DNA of 26,421 bases from Clostridia bacterium BRH_c25 (GCA_001515955.1 LOES01000098.1:1-26421); one strand, 5' to 3'; positions 15,149 through 23,978 are shown, counted from the first letter of the stretch. Notes: generated from the sequence alone by a model not told the origin. Made by a program: numbers and translations.

Positions 15149-15183
15149 ATCTCCATAATATCTCCACATACAACATATATAAT
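15149..15183 (+). promoter_or_regulatory. Regulon box 4 and promoter of the DUF2318 gene
   Basis: Tandem 11-mers ATCTCCATAAT (15149-15159) and ATCTCCACATA (15160-15170), a 7-nt gap and a perfect -10 TATAAT (15178-15183). It begins only 18 nt after the GNAT stop codon. Confidence 0.8.
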
Positions 15184-15210
15184 TAATAAAAAACGAAGGG
15201 TGGAACTATT

Positions 15211-15777
15211 ATGGGCAATAAAAGGAAGCAAAACACAAAAGTCAAAAACAACAAAAGCAAAAATCTAATATTTGTGATAATTGTTGTAATCCTAGCATCC
15301 TTTGCAGTATATTCAGCCGTGAGCAGCAACCAGAAGCAGCAAGCATCTTCAGCAGATTCGTCCAGGCTGCCGGTGACGGAAGAAGGCAATAATAACGCAG
15401 AAGTACCAAAGGATGAGGATCTTAAAATATTAAAGAGTGAGATTAGTGACAAAGCTAAGTTTTATCCCTATAAAGCCGGTGATACCTACATGGAAGTGTT
15501 GGCTGTGAAAGCAACCGATGGAAGTATTCGTACAGCATTAAACACATGTCAGATTTGTTACAACTCCGGACAAGGCTATTATAAGCAGCAAGACAACACC
15601 CTTGTATGTCAGAATTGTGGAAATGTATTCGGTGTAGATGATGTTGAAGTAATAAGAGGCGGATGCAATCCTGTTCCGGTTCTTCAGGAAAATAAAACAG
15701 ATGATGGCGAATATGTTGTAGTAAAGGAAGAGTTCCTTGAAGAAAGCAAAGACCTTTTTGCAGATTGGAAAAGGTAA
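15211..15777 (+). CDS. Membrane-anchored DUF2318 metal-binding protein
   Basis: A 188-residue protein with a Lys-rich N-terminus, one membrane helix (about residues 19-37), a Ser/Gln linker and an extracytoplasmic DUF2318 domain. The domain shows NTCQICYNSGQGYYKQQ (Cys113, Cys116), VCQNCGNVFGVDDVE (Cys133, Cys136) and GGCNPVPV (Cys152). Two CxxC pairs plus a fifth Cys suggest bound metal; the family is described as a probable Fe-S or metal-binding membrane protein and is often near iron or copper transport genes. The ribosome binding site is GAAGGGTGG. The gene is preceded by regulon box 4 and followed by a terminator, so it is a single-gene transcript within the island's regulon. Confidence 0.88.
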   Translation: MGNKRKQNTKVKNNKSKNLIFVIIVVILASFAVYSAVSSNQKQQASSADSSRLPVTEEGNNNAEVPKDEDLKILKSEISDKAKFYPYKAGDTYMEVLAVKATDGSIRTALNTCQICYNSGQGYYKQQDNTLVCQNCGNVFGVDDVEVIRGGCNPVPVLQENKTDDGEYVVVKEEFLEESKDLFADWKR

Positions 15778-15792
15778 CAGTGAAGTCTTGGA

Positions 15793-15835
15793 AGCATGAT
15801 AAAGAGTATCATTCATAGATGAATGGTGCTTTTTT
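15793..15835 (+). terminator. Terminator of the DUF2318 gene
   Basis: CATTCA (15810-15815) pairs with TGAATG (15820-15825), with an outer AGCA/TGCT pairing, followed by a T run ending at 15835. Confidence 0.65.
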
Positions 15836-16036
15836 CATTTTTTTTGCTGCATCGTATCTATTGATATTCAGCAGGCTTGCTGCTGCCAACACAGCAGGAA
15901 ATATGGTAAAATGTAGATTAAAGGTGAATAGTATGAATGGAATAAGCAGACAATTAGGTAAATACTTTATTGGTATAAAAACGCTTGCCATTGCAAAGGC
16001 ATAGGTTGAAGCCCATAATGGCAGGGTAAGCAACAA
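15809..16036 (-). other. Doubtful leftward ORF (75 codons), possible membrane-protein relic
   Basis: This 15836-16057 gap between DUF2318 and copA holds no clear gene. On the minus strand a 75-codon frame from a TTG encodes two hydrophobic stretches (about residues 11-30 and 33-56) then a Lys-rich end. It has no ribosome binding site and ends inside the terminator hairpin. The composition looks protein-like, so a decayed membrane gene is possible, but I recognise no family. Confidence 0.2.
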
Positions 16037-16057
16037 AAGTAATTATTCAGCTTATAA

Positions 16058-16092
16058 ATCTTCATAAAATCTTCACAAGTCATGATTATACT
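16058..16092 (+). promoter_or_regulatory. Regulon box 5 and copA promoter
   Basis: Tandem 11-mers ATCTTCATAAA (16058-16068) and ATCTTCACAAG (16069-16079), a 7-nt gap and -10 TATACT (16087-16092). Just downstream, 16099-16116 contains GGGTAGGGGGGTA, a G-rich run reminiscent of half of a CsoR operator but without the inverted half, so a second regulator is only a possibility. Confidence 0.8.
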
Positions 16093-16145
16093 GAGGCTAT
16101 ATAGGGTAGGGGGGTAAAGTAAAAACCGTGGAAGGAGATAATACA

Positions 16146-18605
16146 ATGAAATCAGAAAGCTATAGAATAAATGGTATGACATGTGCAGCTTGTGCCAAAG
16201 CCGTAGAAAGAGCTGTCAAGAAGCTGGACGGATCAGTCGATGCGGCTGTGAATATTGCAACAGACAAGCTTGCTGTTACTTACGATGAAGCAAAACTAAA
16301 ATCCGGTGACATTACGGAGGCTATTGCAAAAGCAGGCTATGAAGCTTTGAAAGAGATGAACACAAAAGAGGTTAGTATACCGATTGAGGGTATGACTTGT
16401 GCAGCTTGTGCTAAGTCAATAGAAAAAGCAGTGGGCAGGCTTTCCGGAGTGGAGGCCGTGTCGGTAAACTTTGCAACAGAAAAAGCAAATATCAAATATA
16501 ATCCGACTGATTTGAGGCTGTCGGAAATTAAACAGGCTATTGCAAAAGCCGGCTATAAGGCCCTTGAGATAGAAAACAAGGACAAAGTAGACGAAGATAA
16601 GCTGCGCAAGGAAAGAGAAATACGGGTTTTGTGGACAAAGTTTATTGTTTCAACAGTCTTTGCTGTTCCGCTCCTGTATATTGCGATGGGTGCCATGCTG
16701 GGATGGCCGCTGCCGAAAGCTTTAAATCCAATGGATTACCCGCTTTTCTACGCATATGTGCAGATAGCACTTACCATACCGATAGTTATAGCCGGATATC
16801 GCTTTTATACCGTAGGATTTAAAGCAATATTAAACAGAAGCCCAAATATGGATTCACTGATAGCGATGGGTACTTCAGCTGCAGTACTTTACAGCTTGTA
16901 CTCAACTTATCAGATAAGCCTGGGACATTTTATGAGTGTGGAAAACCTGTACTTTGAAACAGCAGGTGTCATCATAGCATTGATTTTATTAGGGAAGTCG
17001 CTGGAGGCAGTATCAAAGGGCAGAACCTCAGAGGCCATTAAAAAACTTATGGGCCTGGCGCCAAAAACAGCCATTATACTGCAGGATGACAAAGAAATTG
17101 AAATACCGATTGAAGAAGTTGAAGTAGGAGATATTATAATCGTAAAACCGGGCTCTAAAATTCCTGTAGACGGTGAAGTGGTAGAAGGACATACGGCAAT
17201 TGACGAATCCATGCTGACAGGTGAGAGTATTCCTGTTGAGAAAGAGCAGGGAGATAAGGTATTTGCTGCCAGCATCAACAAGACTGGATCCGTTAGATTC
17301 AAGGCGACCAAGGTAGGAAGTGATACGGCCCTGGCTCAAATAATAAAGCTGGTGGAAGATGCACAGGGATCAAAGGCACCTATTGCACAAATGGCAGATA
17401 TCGTTTCCGGATATTTTGTACCAGTAGTGTTTGTAATAGCAGTATTATCAGCATTAGCATGGTATTTTGCCGGTGGAGAAACACTGGTATTCGCTTTAAC
17501 GATTTTTATCGCGGTATTGGTTATAGCCTGCCCCTGCGCATTGGGCCTTGCTACACCGACAGCCATAATGGTCGGAACCGGAAAGGGTGCCGAGTACGGG
17601 GTTTTGATCAAGGGTGGGGAAGCTCTTGAAACGACACACAAGATCAGAACAATAGTATTTGATAAAACCGGAACAATAACTGAAGGCAGACCAGAGGTTA
17701 CGGACATAACTACTACAAAGATTATAGAACAGAACAAGCTTCTTCAGATTGCAGCATCTGCTGAAAAAGGATCCGAGCACCCTCTTGGAGAGGCAATAGT
17801 ACGGGGGGCGGAGAAAGAGAATCTGGAAATCCTTAAGGTTGAGAAATTCAATGCAATACCAGGTCACGGTATTGAGGTTGAGATTGAGGGCAAGAATATA
17901 TTGCTCGGGAATAGAAAGCTTATGGTGGAAAAAAATATCAGTCTTTCTGAGCTTGAGGCAGAATCAGACAGGTTGGCATCAGAGGGAAAGACACCAATGT
18001 ATGCGGCAATTGACAATCAGCTTGCAGGTATTATAGCAGTTGCCGACATTGTAAAGGAGAGCAGTGCAAAAGCAATAAAGAAGCTGCATGATATGGGCAT
18101 AGAAGTAGCCATGATTACCGGGGACAACCGCAAGACGGCTGAAGCTATTGCAAAGCAGGTTGGAATTGACCGGGTACTGGCCGAGGTTCTTCCGCAGGAT
18201 AAGGCCAAGGTCGTGAAGGAGCTGCAGGCTGAAGGCAAAAAGGTTGCCATGGTCGGTGACGGTATCAATGATGCACCGGCACTGGCACAAGCAGATATAG
18301 GGATTGCAATAGGCTCTGGTACCGACGTTGCTATGGAATCCGCAGATATAGTACTGATGCGGAGTGACCTGATGGATGTACCGACTGCTATTCAGCTCAG
18401 CAAGAGTACCATACGGAATATCAAGCAAAACCTTTTCTGGGCTTTCGGTTACAACGTAGCCGGAATACCGGTTGCAGCAGGACTGCTTCATGTATTTGGC
18501 GGACCACTGCTGAACCCGATATTTGCAGCAGCAGCAATGTCATTGAGCTCGGTTTCGGTATTGACAAACGCTTTAAGGCTTAAGGGCTTTAAACCGTATA
18601 AATAG
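16146..18605 (+). CDS. copA: Cu(I)-exporting P1B-type ATPase with two HMA domains
   Basis: An 819-residue copper pump. Two N-terminal HMA domains carry GMTCAACAKAVERAV (Cys13, Cys16) and GMTCAACAKSIEKAV (Cys85, Cys88). Catalytic parts follow in order: TGES (Thr358-Ser361, actuator), the CPC metal site in VIACPCALGLATPTA (Cys462, Cys464), phosphorylated Asp506 in DKTGT, SEHPLGEA in the nucleotide domain and MVGDGINDAPALAQADIGIA. The last helices contain YN and MSLSSVSV, residues that mark the Cu(I)-specific P1B-1 class. It pumps cytosolic Cu(I) outward across the membrane using ATP. The ATG at 16146 follows GGAAGGAG; GTG 16128 is less likely. It is driven by regulon box 5 and is probably cotranscribed with the lipoprotein gene 19 nt downstream. 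Confidence 0.96.
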   Translation: MKSESYRINGMTCAACAKAVERAVKKLDGSVDAAVNIATDKLAVTYDEAKLKSGDITEAIAKAGYEALKEMNTKEVSIPIEGMTCAACAKSIEKAVGRLSGVEAVSVNFATEKANIKYNPTDLRLSEIKQAIAKAGYKALEIENKDKVDEDKLRKEREIRVLWTKFIVSTVFAVPLLYIAMGAMLGWPLPKALNPMDYPLFYAYVQIALTIPIVIAGYRFYTVGFKAILNRSPNMDSLIAMGTSAAVLYSLYSTYQISLGHFMSVENLYFETAGVIIALILLGKSLEAVSKGRTSEAIKKLMGLAPKTAIILQDDKEIEIPIEEVEVGDIIIVKPGSKIPVDGEVVEGHTAIDESMLTGESIPVEKEQGDKVFAASINKTGSVRFKATKVGSDTALAQIIKLVEDAQGSKAPIAQMADIVSGYFVPVVFVIAVLSALAWYFAGGETLVFALTIFIAVLVIACPCALGLATPTAIMVGTGKGAEYGVLIKGGEALETTHKIRTIVFDKTGTITEGRPEVTDITTTKIIEQNKLLQIAASAEKGSEHPLGEAIVRGAEKENLEILKVEKFNAIPGHGIEVEIEGKNILLGNRKLMVEKNISLSELEAESDRLASEGKTPMYAAIDNQLAGIIAVADIVKESSAKAIKKLHDMGIEVAMITGDNRKTAEAIAKQVGIDRVLAEVLPQDKAKVVKELQAEGKKVAMVGDGINDAPALAQADIGIAIGSGTDVAMESADIVLMRSDLMDVPTAIQLSKSTIRNIKQNLFWAFGYNVAGIPVAAGLLHVFGGPLLNPIFAAAAMSLSSVSVLTNALRLKGFKPYK

Positions 18606-18624
18606 AAAAGGCAGGTTAGTGAGC

Positions 18625-19305
18625 ATGAAAAAGCTAATAATTATTGGTTTGGTTTTATCCATGGCAGTATCTCTTGCAGCGTGCCAGGCAACAGATGTAG
18701 TAGGTAAAATTGCAGTCACTTCCTTTGAAGCTGTATTAAAAAGTGAATCTGACAAGATAACTTCCGATGAAGCTAATAATGCATGGTCATTGACTTCACC
18801 GAGGGGTGAAAGATTCATATGGGGAAAAGATTTTAGCACGGAAGGCGCACCGGATATTATGCTGGAGTTTGATTCAAAGCCCTTTATTGATGCAGGACTG
18901 GATGTAAGCAAGCTGCCGACGGATATGTATATATATGACAACAATACAAATAAGCTCATGATACGTTCTGAGCTTGGCAATGAAAAAGTTAATTACAATG
19001 GAGAAGCAACACCCTCGGATAGCTTCAAAAAACTGGTTGAAGCTTATCGTGACAATATAGGCTATCATCAAGCACTTGACCACTATGGTGTCGCATTGGG
19101 CAACGGAAATATGTTCGAATGGGCAAAGGATATGAACACCAATGACAAGGATATCGTATTCGTACTGAACCCACAGCCTTTTATTGATGCCGGTGTTGAT
19201 TCCGGAAAAGTAGAAGGCTGGGTATTTGCAAAGGTTGAAGTAATGAATGACAAAGGCAAGGCAATTGAAGTTGACAAGCTATTGAAGCCATTTGACTTGA
19301 AGTAG
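18625..19305 (+). CDS. Lipoprotein with two internal repeats, cotranscribed with copA
   Basis: A 226-residue protein with a lipoprotein signal peptide: a Lys-Lys start, a hydrophobic stretch and the lipobox LAAC with Cys20. The mature part contains two related units: FIWGKD followed by DIMLEFDSKPFIDAGLD (about residues 68-95), and MFEWAKD followed by DIVFVLNPQPFIDAGVD (about 163-192). The shared PFIDAG suggests an internal duplication. No metal-binding Cys or His cluster is obvious. It starts 19 nt after copA with no terminator between, and a terminator follows it, so it forms the second cistron of the copper operon. The ribosome binding site (AGGTTAG) is weak. I do not recognise a family. 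Confidence 0.82.
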   Translation: MKKLIIIGLVLSMAVSLAACQATDVVGKIAVTSFEAVLKSESDKITSDEANNAWSLTSPRGERFIWGKDFSTEGAPDIMLEFDSKPFIDAGLDVSKLPTDMYIYDNNTNKLMIRSELGNEKVNYNGEATPSDSFKKLVEAYRDNIGYHQALDHYGVALGNGNMFEWAKDMNTNDKDIVFVLNPQPFIDAGVDSGKVEGWVFAKVEVMNDKGKAIEVDKLLKPFDLK

Positions 19306-19316
19306 CTGTTTAAAAT

Positions 19317-19359
19317 AAGAATCTTGTTGTCCATTTTGGGCAATCAGGTTCTTTTTTTA
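19317..19359 (+). terminator. Terminator of the copA operon
   Basis: An imperfect 13-bp stem (19317-19329 with 19341-19353) with an 11-nt loop and a run of seven T residues. Confidence 0.8.
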
Positions 19360-19444
19360 TTCCTTCCGTCCCTCCCCAAAAGCCCTCTATGTAAGCTAAA
19401 GACACAGGTGTATGGACCCCAGAACTATTATTACTAAATACTTC

Positions 19445-19555
19445 TTAAACCCGGTTTAAAAATACTTATTAAAATGGGTTGAAAAAGTAATTGGAATATT
19501 TTATAATATTTTTAAGGGCATTAGGCTGATATAAAAAAAGAATTCACATGTGAAT
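19445..19555 (+). promoter_or_regulatory. xyl promoter with two flanking palindromes
   Basis: TTGAAA (19479-19484), a 17-nt spacer and TATAAT (19502-19507) form a strong promoter. TTAAACCCGGTTTAA (19445-19459), a perfect 7-1-7 dyad, lies upstream, and ATTCACATGTGAAT (19542-19555), a perfect 14-bp palindrome, lies downstream of the start. Either could bind the ROK repressor encoded at 21235. The leader to xylA is about 250 nt (19514-19762) and contains only very short ORFs (for example at 19560 and 19681) that I would not call genes. Confidence 0.65.
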
Positions 19556-19762
19556 ATTTATGAAGGGTGGTGTGCAATACAAGTCACTTATCCGAAAATG
19601 AATTTTTATAAACTGACGAAAGCCAGAGAAATATCACATTGTCGAATTTGAGAAAGATCAGTAGCTGCGGAGTTGTGAATATGAATGAGGAGATCCATAT
19701 TGCTGAAAATTTCCGTGAAAAGCTCAAAATCAAAATAATCATCATAATGGGGGTTAAGGACT

Positions 19763-21086
19763 ATGAAAGAATACTTTGCAGGTATTAATAAAATTAAATT
19801 TGAAGGACCGGACTCAATCTTCAATCAATCCGCTGGCATTTAAATATTACGATGCCAATCGCACGGTTGCCGGTAAAAAGCTGAAGGAACATTTAAGGTT
19901 TGCGGTAAGCTATTGGCATACATTTACTGGCGATGGAACAGACCCCTTTGGTAAGCCTACTATGGAAAGGTCATACGATGGGCTGGAAGGCATGGAATTA
20001 TCCAGGGCAAGAGCAGATGCTGCTTTTGAATTTATGACCAAGCTGGGGATTGAATACTTTTGCTTCCATGACTATGATATATCACCTGAAGGAGATTCGC
20101 TGCAGGAAAAACTGGATAATCTGGACACCATCGTTGAGCTTATTGAAAAAAAGATGAAAGAAACAGGAATAAGGTGCTTATGGGGTACCACCAACGCATT
20201 TAAACATCCGCGTTTTATGCATGGCGCAGCTACTTCCCCCAATGCGGATGTGTTCGCATTTGCAGCGGCACAGGTGAAAAAGGCCTTGGAAATTACACAT
20301 CGTCTGGGTGGGGAAAACTACGTATTCTGGGGTGGGCGTGAGGGCTATGAAACACTTCTCAATACCGATGCCGCACTGGAAAATGACAATCTGGCACGGT
20401 TTTTAAGAATGGCAAAGGACTATGCAAGAAAGATAGGGTTTGAAGGGCAGTTCCTAATTGAGCCTAAACCAAAGGAGCCGACAAAGCATCAATATGATTT
20501 TGATGCAATGACAGTTCTCGGATTTTTGAGAAAGTATGATCTCATTGATGATTTCAAATTGAATATTGAGGCAAACCATGCCACACTGGCAGGGCATACC
20601 TTTCAGCATGAATTGCTAATGGCACGGATCAATGGGGTATTGGGAAGCATTGATGCGAATCAGGGTGACCTGCTTCTGGGATGGGACACAGATCAATTTC
20701 CGACCAATATATATGATACAACAATGTGTATGTATGAGGTGCTCAAAAAGGGCGGAATAGCACCAGGGGGATTAAACTTTGACGCCAAGGTGAGGAGAGG
20801 TTCCTTCCAGCCGGATGATCTGTTTATTTCCTATATTGTAGGCATGGACACTTTTGCGAAAGGATTGCTGGCAGCAGATAAGCTTCTGACCGATGGAGTA
20901 TTGGAAAATTTCATGACCAACCGTTATGTAAGCTATACAGAAGGTATTGGTAAGAAAATCATAGAAAATGCAACGAACTTTGAAGAACTTGCGGAATATG
21001 CACTCAGTCATGATCATATCATACTTCAGTCCGGACGTCAGGAGATGTTGGAGGATATTGTAAACCGGTATATTTACAGAGTATAG
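19763..21086 (+). pseudogene. xylA: Xylose isomerase with an N-terminal frameshift
   Basis: Group II xylose isomerase (D-xylose to D-xylulose), about 438 residues if the frame is restored. Translation from the ATG at 19763 gives [18 protein letters not shown], the normal N-terminus, then leaves frame and stops at 19842-19844. The rest, [20 protein letters not shown] onward, is in another frame and complete to 21086. Active-site segments are intact: [13 protein letters not shown] (catalytic His and Asp), [27 protein letters not shown] and GWDTDQFP (metal ligands). Removing 7 nt at 19814-19820 restores GPDSINPLAF, so a 7-bp duplication is the cause. A TTG at 19776 opens the downstream frame but has no good ribosome binding site. 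xylR and xylB downstream look intact. Confidence 0.9.
19814..19827 (+). repeat. 7-bp near-tandem duplication that breaks xylA
   Basis: TCAATCT (19814-19820) is followed by TCAATCA (19821-19827). Loss of one unit restores the reading frame exactly. Confidence 0.85.
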
Positions 21087-21095
21087 GAATGGGGG

Positions 21096-21141
21096 AGCAG
21101 AGAGAGCTGCATATTTATCCGGCAGCTTGAATCTGCTTTTT
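21096..21141 (+). terminator. Terminator of xylA
   Basis: Two stacked 6-bp helices (AGCAGA with TCTGCT; AGCTGC with GCAGCT) separated by a small internal loop, followed by TTTT. Partial read-through to the ROK gene is possible. Confidence 0.8.
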
Positions 21142-21234
21142 CATCATGATAGTATTAAGGAGTGTTATTTACTTAGGTTAATTATATTCATTTGAGCTTA
21201 TCAAGTGAGGATCGTATATAAAGGAGTTGCAATC

Positions 21235-22413
21235 GTGATTAAACTGGAGACATTAAGTCAGGATCAAATCAAAGAAATGAATCGAGCAAACATAATTAAA
21301 ATTATCAAGCAATATGGCGAGATAACAAAACAAGATATTGCTGCTGTGCTTAAATTGAGTATTCCTACTGTAACTACCAACACTAATCAGCTGATAGAGG
21401 AAGGCCTTGTTGAAACAGCAGGTGTTGGTGACTCAACCGGCGGAAGAAAGCCGATAATTCTCAAATTTGTGGAGAATGCAAGATATTCAGTTGGAGTAAA
21501 TGTTTCACCTGATAGTGTCGGAATATTGTTAATCAATTTGAATAATACAATTATTGACGAAGCTTCTTTTGTCTATGAAAAAGAGTATTCCTTCCCACAG
21601 ATATTAAGGCGTTTGGAGCTTGAGATTGAAAGCCTCCTGACACGTAATCACATAGATAAAAAGAAGATTTCCGGTGTGGGGATTTCATTGCCCGGGTTGG
21701 TTGATGAGGATAGGCTGATTTTAGAAAATGCCCCTAATATAGCGGTAAGGGATTTTGATTTTAACGAATTTCAGGAACGCTTGCGACTGAAAATTTTTAT
21801 TGAGAATGAGGCAAATGTGGCTGCATATGCTGAGATGGAGTCGGGGAAAACTGCAAACATGCGTAATGTGGTATATGTCTCCATCACAGAAGGCGTTGGT
21901 ACGGGCATTATAATCGATCAGCATATGTATAAGAGTGTAAAAAAGAAGGCCGGTGAGTTTGGACATATGAGAGTCTCAGATGCAAACAATCTTTGCAACT
22001 GTGGACGAACAGGCTGCTGGGAACTCATTGCCTCAAAAAAAGCACTGTATAGATACTATCATGAATTCACAGGCTCAAGGGTATCCTCTCTGGAGCAGGT
22101 TTTTTCTGAAGAAAGCTTCAATACGCCTGCTGTCCAGGAGGCAATCGGAAAGTATATAGATAGTCTTTTCATAGGGATAGAAAACATCATTTTAGCCTTG
22201 AATCCGGAATTTGTGATTATTGGAGGAGAGCTGGGCAAGTATGAAAAGGAAATGCTGGAGCTGATCAATCGGCAAAGTCATATGAAAAGCAGCTTTGTAG
22301 AATATGAAGGAACAAAAATAGTTTTCTCTGCTCTGAAGGATAAGGGTTCATTAATCGGAGCGGCGTTGCTGCCTTTTGAAGAGTTATTCAATTATTTTAG
22401 AAATATCATATAA
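21235..22413 (+). CDS. xylR: ROK-family transcriptional regulator, probably XylR
   Basis: A 392-residue ROK regulator. An N-terminal winged helix (about residues 10-65, EITKQDIAAVLKLSIPTVTT, then GGRKP) is followed by the two-lobed ROK kinase-like fold with SITEGVGTGI, EFGHMRV and the zinc-binding CNCGRTGCWE. XylR-type members repress xylose genes and release DNA when xylose binds. The GTG at 21235 is chosen because AAGGAG (21221-21226) lies 8 nt upstream; the GTG at 21205 precedes that site. It sits between xylA and xylB in the same direction, 55 nt before xylB, so it is probably cotranscribed with xylB. Confidence 0.9.
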   Translation: MIKLETLSQDQIKEMNRANIIKIIKQYGEITKQDIAAVLKLSIPTVTTNTNQLIEEGLVETAGVGDSTGGRKPIILKFVENARYSVGVNVSPDSVGILLINLNNTIIDEASFVYEKEYSFPQILRRLELEIESLLTRNHIDKKKISGVGISLPGLVDEDRLILENAPNIAVRDFDFNEFQERLRLKIFIENEANVAAYAEMESGKTANMRNVVYVSITEGVGTGIIIDQHMYKSVKKKAGEFGHMRVSDANNLCNCGRTGCWELIASKKALYRYYHEFTGSRVSSLEQVFSEESFNTPAVQEAIGKYIDSLFIGIENIILALNPEFVIIGGELGKYEKEMLELINRQSHMKSSFVEYEGTKIVFSALKDKGSLIGAALLPFEELFNYFRNII

Positions 22414-22468
22414 GTAAAGAGTGGCTTGTTCATTAGAACAGCAATAGAATAGTGGATGGAGGGGTATT

Positions 22469-23956
22469 ATGTATTTTTTGGGGATTGATTTGGGAACCTC
22501 ATCTGTTAAGGTATTAGCTATAAATGACAACAATGAAATTGCAGGGGATGTGACCAGAGAATACCCTGTATATTTTCCTCAGGACAAATGGGCACAGCAG
22601 GACCCGGCGGACTGGTGGAAGCAGACTGTTCTGGCAATTAAGGAATTGATACATGACCTGAATATCCCTGGTGATCAAGTGCGTGCAATCAGCTTCAGCG
22701 GGCAAATGCATGGATTGGTTGCACTGGGTGCTCAAAATGAGGTTTTGACACCGGCTATCTTATGGTGTGATCAGCGGACACAGATGGAATGTGATGAAAT
22801 CACAGCCTTTTTCGGACAGGAAAAGCTGAGTATATACACCGGGAATAAAGCATTAACAGGGTTTACCGCACCCAAAATTTTATGGGTCAAAAAGAATTTA
22901 CCTGAGGTTTTTGCCAAGACCAGGCATATTCTGTTACCAAAGGATTATATCCGGCTCATGCTGACAGGCGGCTACGCTACAGATGTATCTGACGCCTCAG
23001 GAATGCTCCTGCTGGATGTGAAAAACAGGCGGTGGTCACAGGAAATGCTGGGCTTTCTGGAGATAAAAGAAGAACAGCTGCCCAAGCTTTATGAATCCTA
23101 CGAGGTAACAGGAGTTGTTACGGAGCAGGTGAAAATAGAACTGGGCTTGGAGGGTGAGATTCTTGTTGTCGGAGGTGCGGGAGATCAAGCAGCAGGTGCG
23201 ATAGGAACAGGAACTGTTGAAGACGGGATTGTCTCTGTAACCCTGGGAACATCAGGAGTTGTCTTTGCCGCCCATGAGTTTTTTGCAGTTGATGAAAAGA
23301 ATAGATTGCATGCTTTCTGCCATGCCAATGGGAAATACCATTCAATGGGTGTAATGCTATCGGCAGCAAGCTGCTTGAAATGGTGGGCAGAAACAATTCA
23401 TCCCGGTATTGGCTTTGACACATTGCTGGAAGAAGCGGAAAAGGCTGAGTTTGACAGCAGTCGGCTTGTATTTTTGCCTTATTTGATGGGAGAGAGAACA
23501 CCTTACTCCGATCCTGATGCAAAAGGTTGCTTTATAGGAATGACAGCAACGACTACAAGAGGGCATATGACGAGAGCGGTCCTGGAGGGTGTTGCATTTG
23601 GATTGTATGATTCGCTGAAAATACTAGAAGAGCTTAAGGTTCCAATTAAGCAGGTACGAGTTATTGGCGGTGGTGCCAGGAGTGCTTTATGGAAACAGAT
23701 CCTGGCAGATGTATTTTCCCTTGAAATTCAGGAAATCAACACCAATCTGGGAGGAGCATTGGGCGCAGCAATCTTGGCCGCTGTGGGCGCTAAAAGGTAT
23801 GCGACCGTTGATGAAGGATGCCGGGCTATGATTAAAGTTATCAACAGGATAACTCCCATTTACGAAAATGTGGAGAAATATAAAAGCATATATCCTCTTT
23901 ATGTTGATTTATATGCAGACTTGAAAAAGTGGTTTGAAAAGAGTGCAATATCATAA
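22469..23956 (+). CDS. xylB: Xylulokinase
   Basis: A 495-residue FGGY-family kinase that phosphorylates D-xylulose to D-xylulose 5-phosphate with ATP. Motifs include GIDLGTSSVKVLAI at the N-terminus (phosphate 1), SFSGQMHGLV and LWCDQRT (sugar contacts), GGAGDQAAGAIGTG with catalytic Asp239, VTLGTSGVVF (phosphate 2) and VIGGGARSALWKQILADV (adenosine site). Length and motif spacing match E. coli XylB. GGATGGAGGGG precedes the ATG. It is followed by a strong terminator, closing the xyl locus. It appears intact, so with a broken xylA the strain could still use xylulose. Confidence 0.95.
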   Translation: MYFLGIDLGTSSVKVLAINDNNEIAGDVTREYPVYFPQDKWAQQDPADWWKQTVLAIKELIHDLNIPGDQVRAISFSGQMHGLVALGAQNEVLTPAILWCDQRTQMECDEITAFFGQEKLSIYTGNKALTGFTAPKILWVKKNLPEVFAKTRHILLPKDYIRLMLTGGYATDVSDASGMLLLDVKNRRWSQEMLGFLEIKEEQLPKLYESYEVTGVVTEQVKIELGLEGEILVVGGAGDQAAGAIGTGTVEDGIVSVTLGTSGVVFAAHEFFAVDEKNRLHAFCHANGKYHSMGVMLSAASCLKWWAETIHPGIGFDTLLEEAEKAEFDSSRLVFLPYLMGERTPYSDPDAKGCFIGMTATTTRGHMTRAVLEGVAFGLYDSLKILEELKVPIKQVRVIGGGARSALWKQILADVFSLEIQEINTNLGGALGAAILAAVGAKRYATVDEGCRAMIKVINRITPIYENVEKYKSIYPLYVDLYADLKKWFEKSAIS

Positions 23957-23978
23957 TTTGATATTATAGGATGAGTCT

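Noticed and set aside
16099..16116. CsoR operator before copA
   Set aside because: The G-rich GGGTA repeats resemble one half of such a site, but the inverted half is missing and no csoR gene is in the window; mentioned only under the copA promoter.
19306..19762. Riboswitch or T-box in the long xylA leader
   Set aside because: Only simple palindromes are visible; no class-specific conserved motif or leader terminator was recognised.
19606..19824. 72-codon minus-strand ORF in the xylA leader
   Set aside because: No ribosome binding site, overlaps the xylA start, and no recognisable domain.
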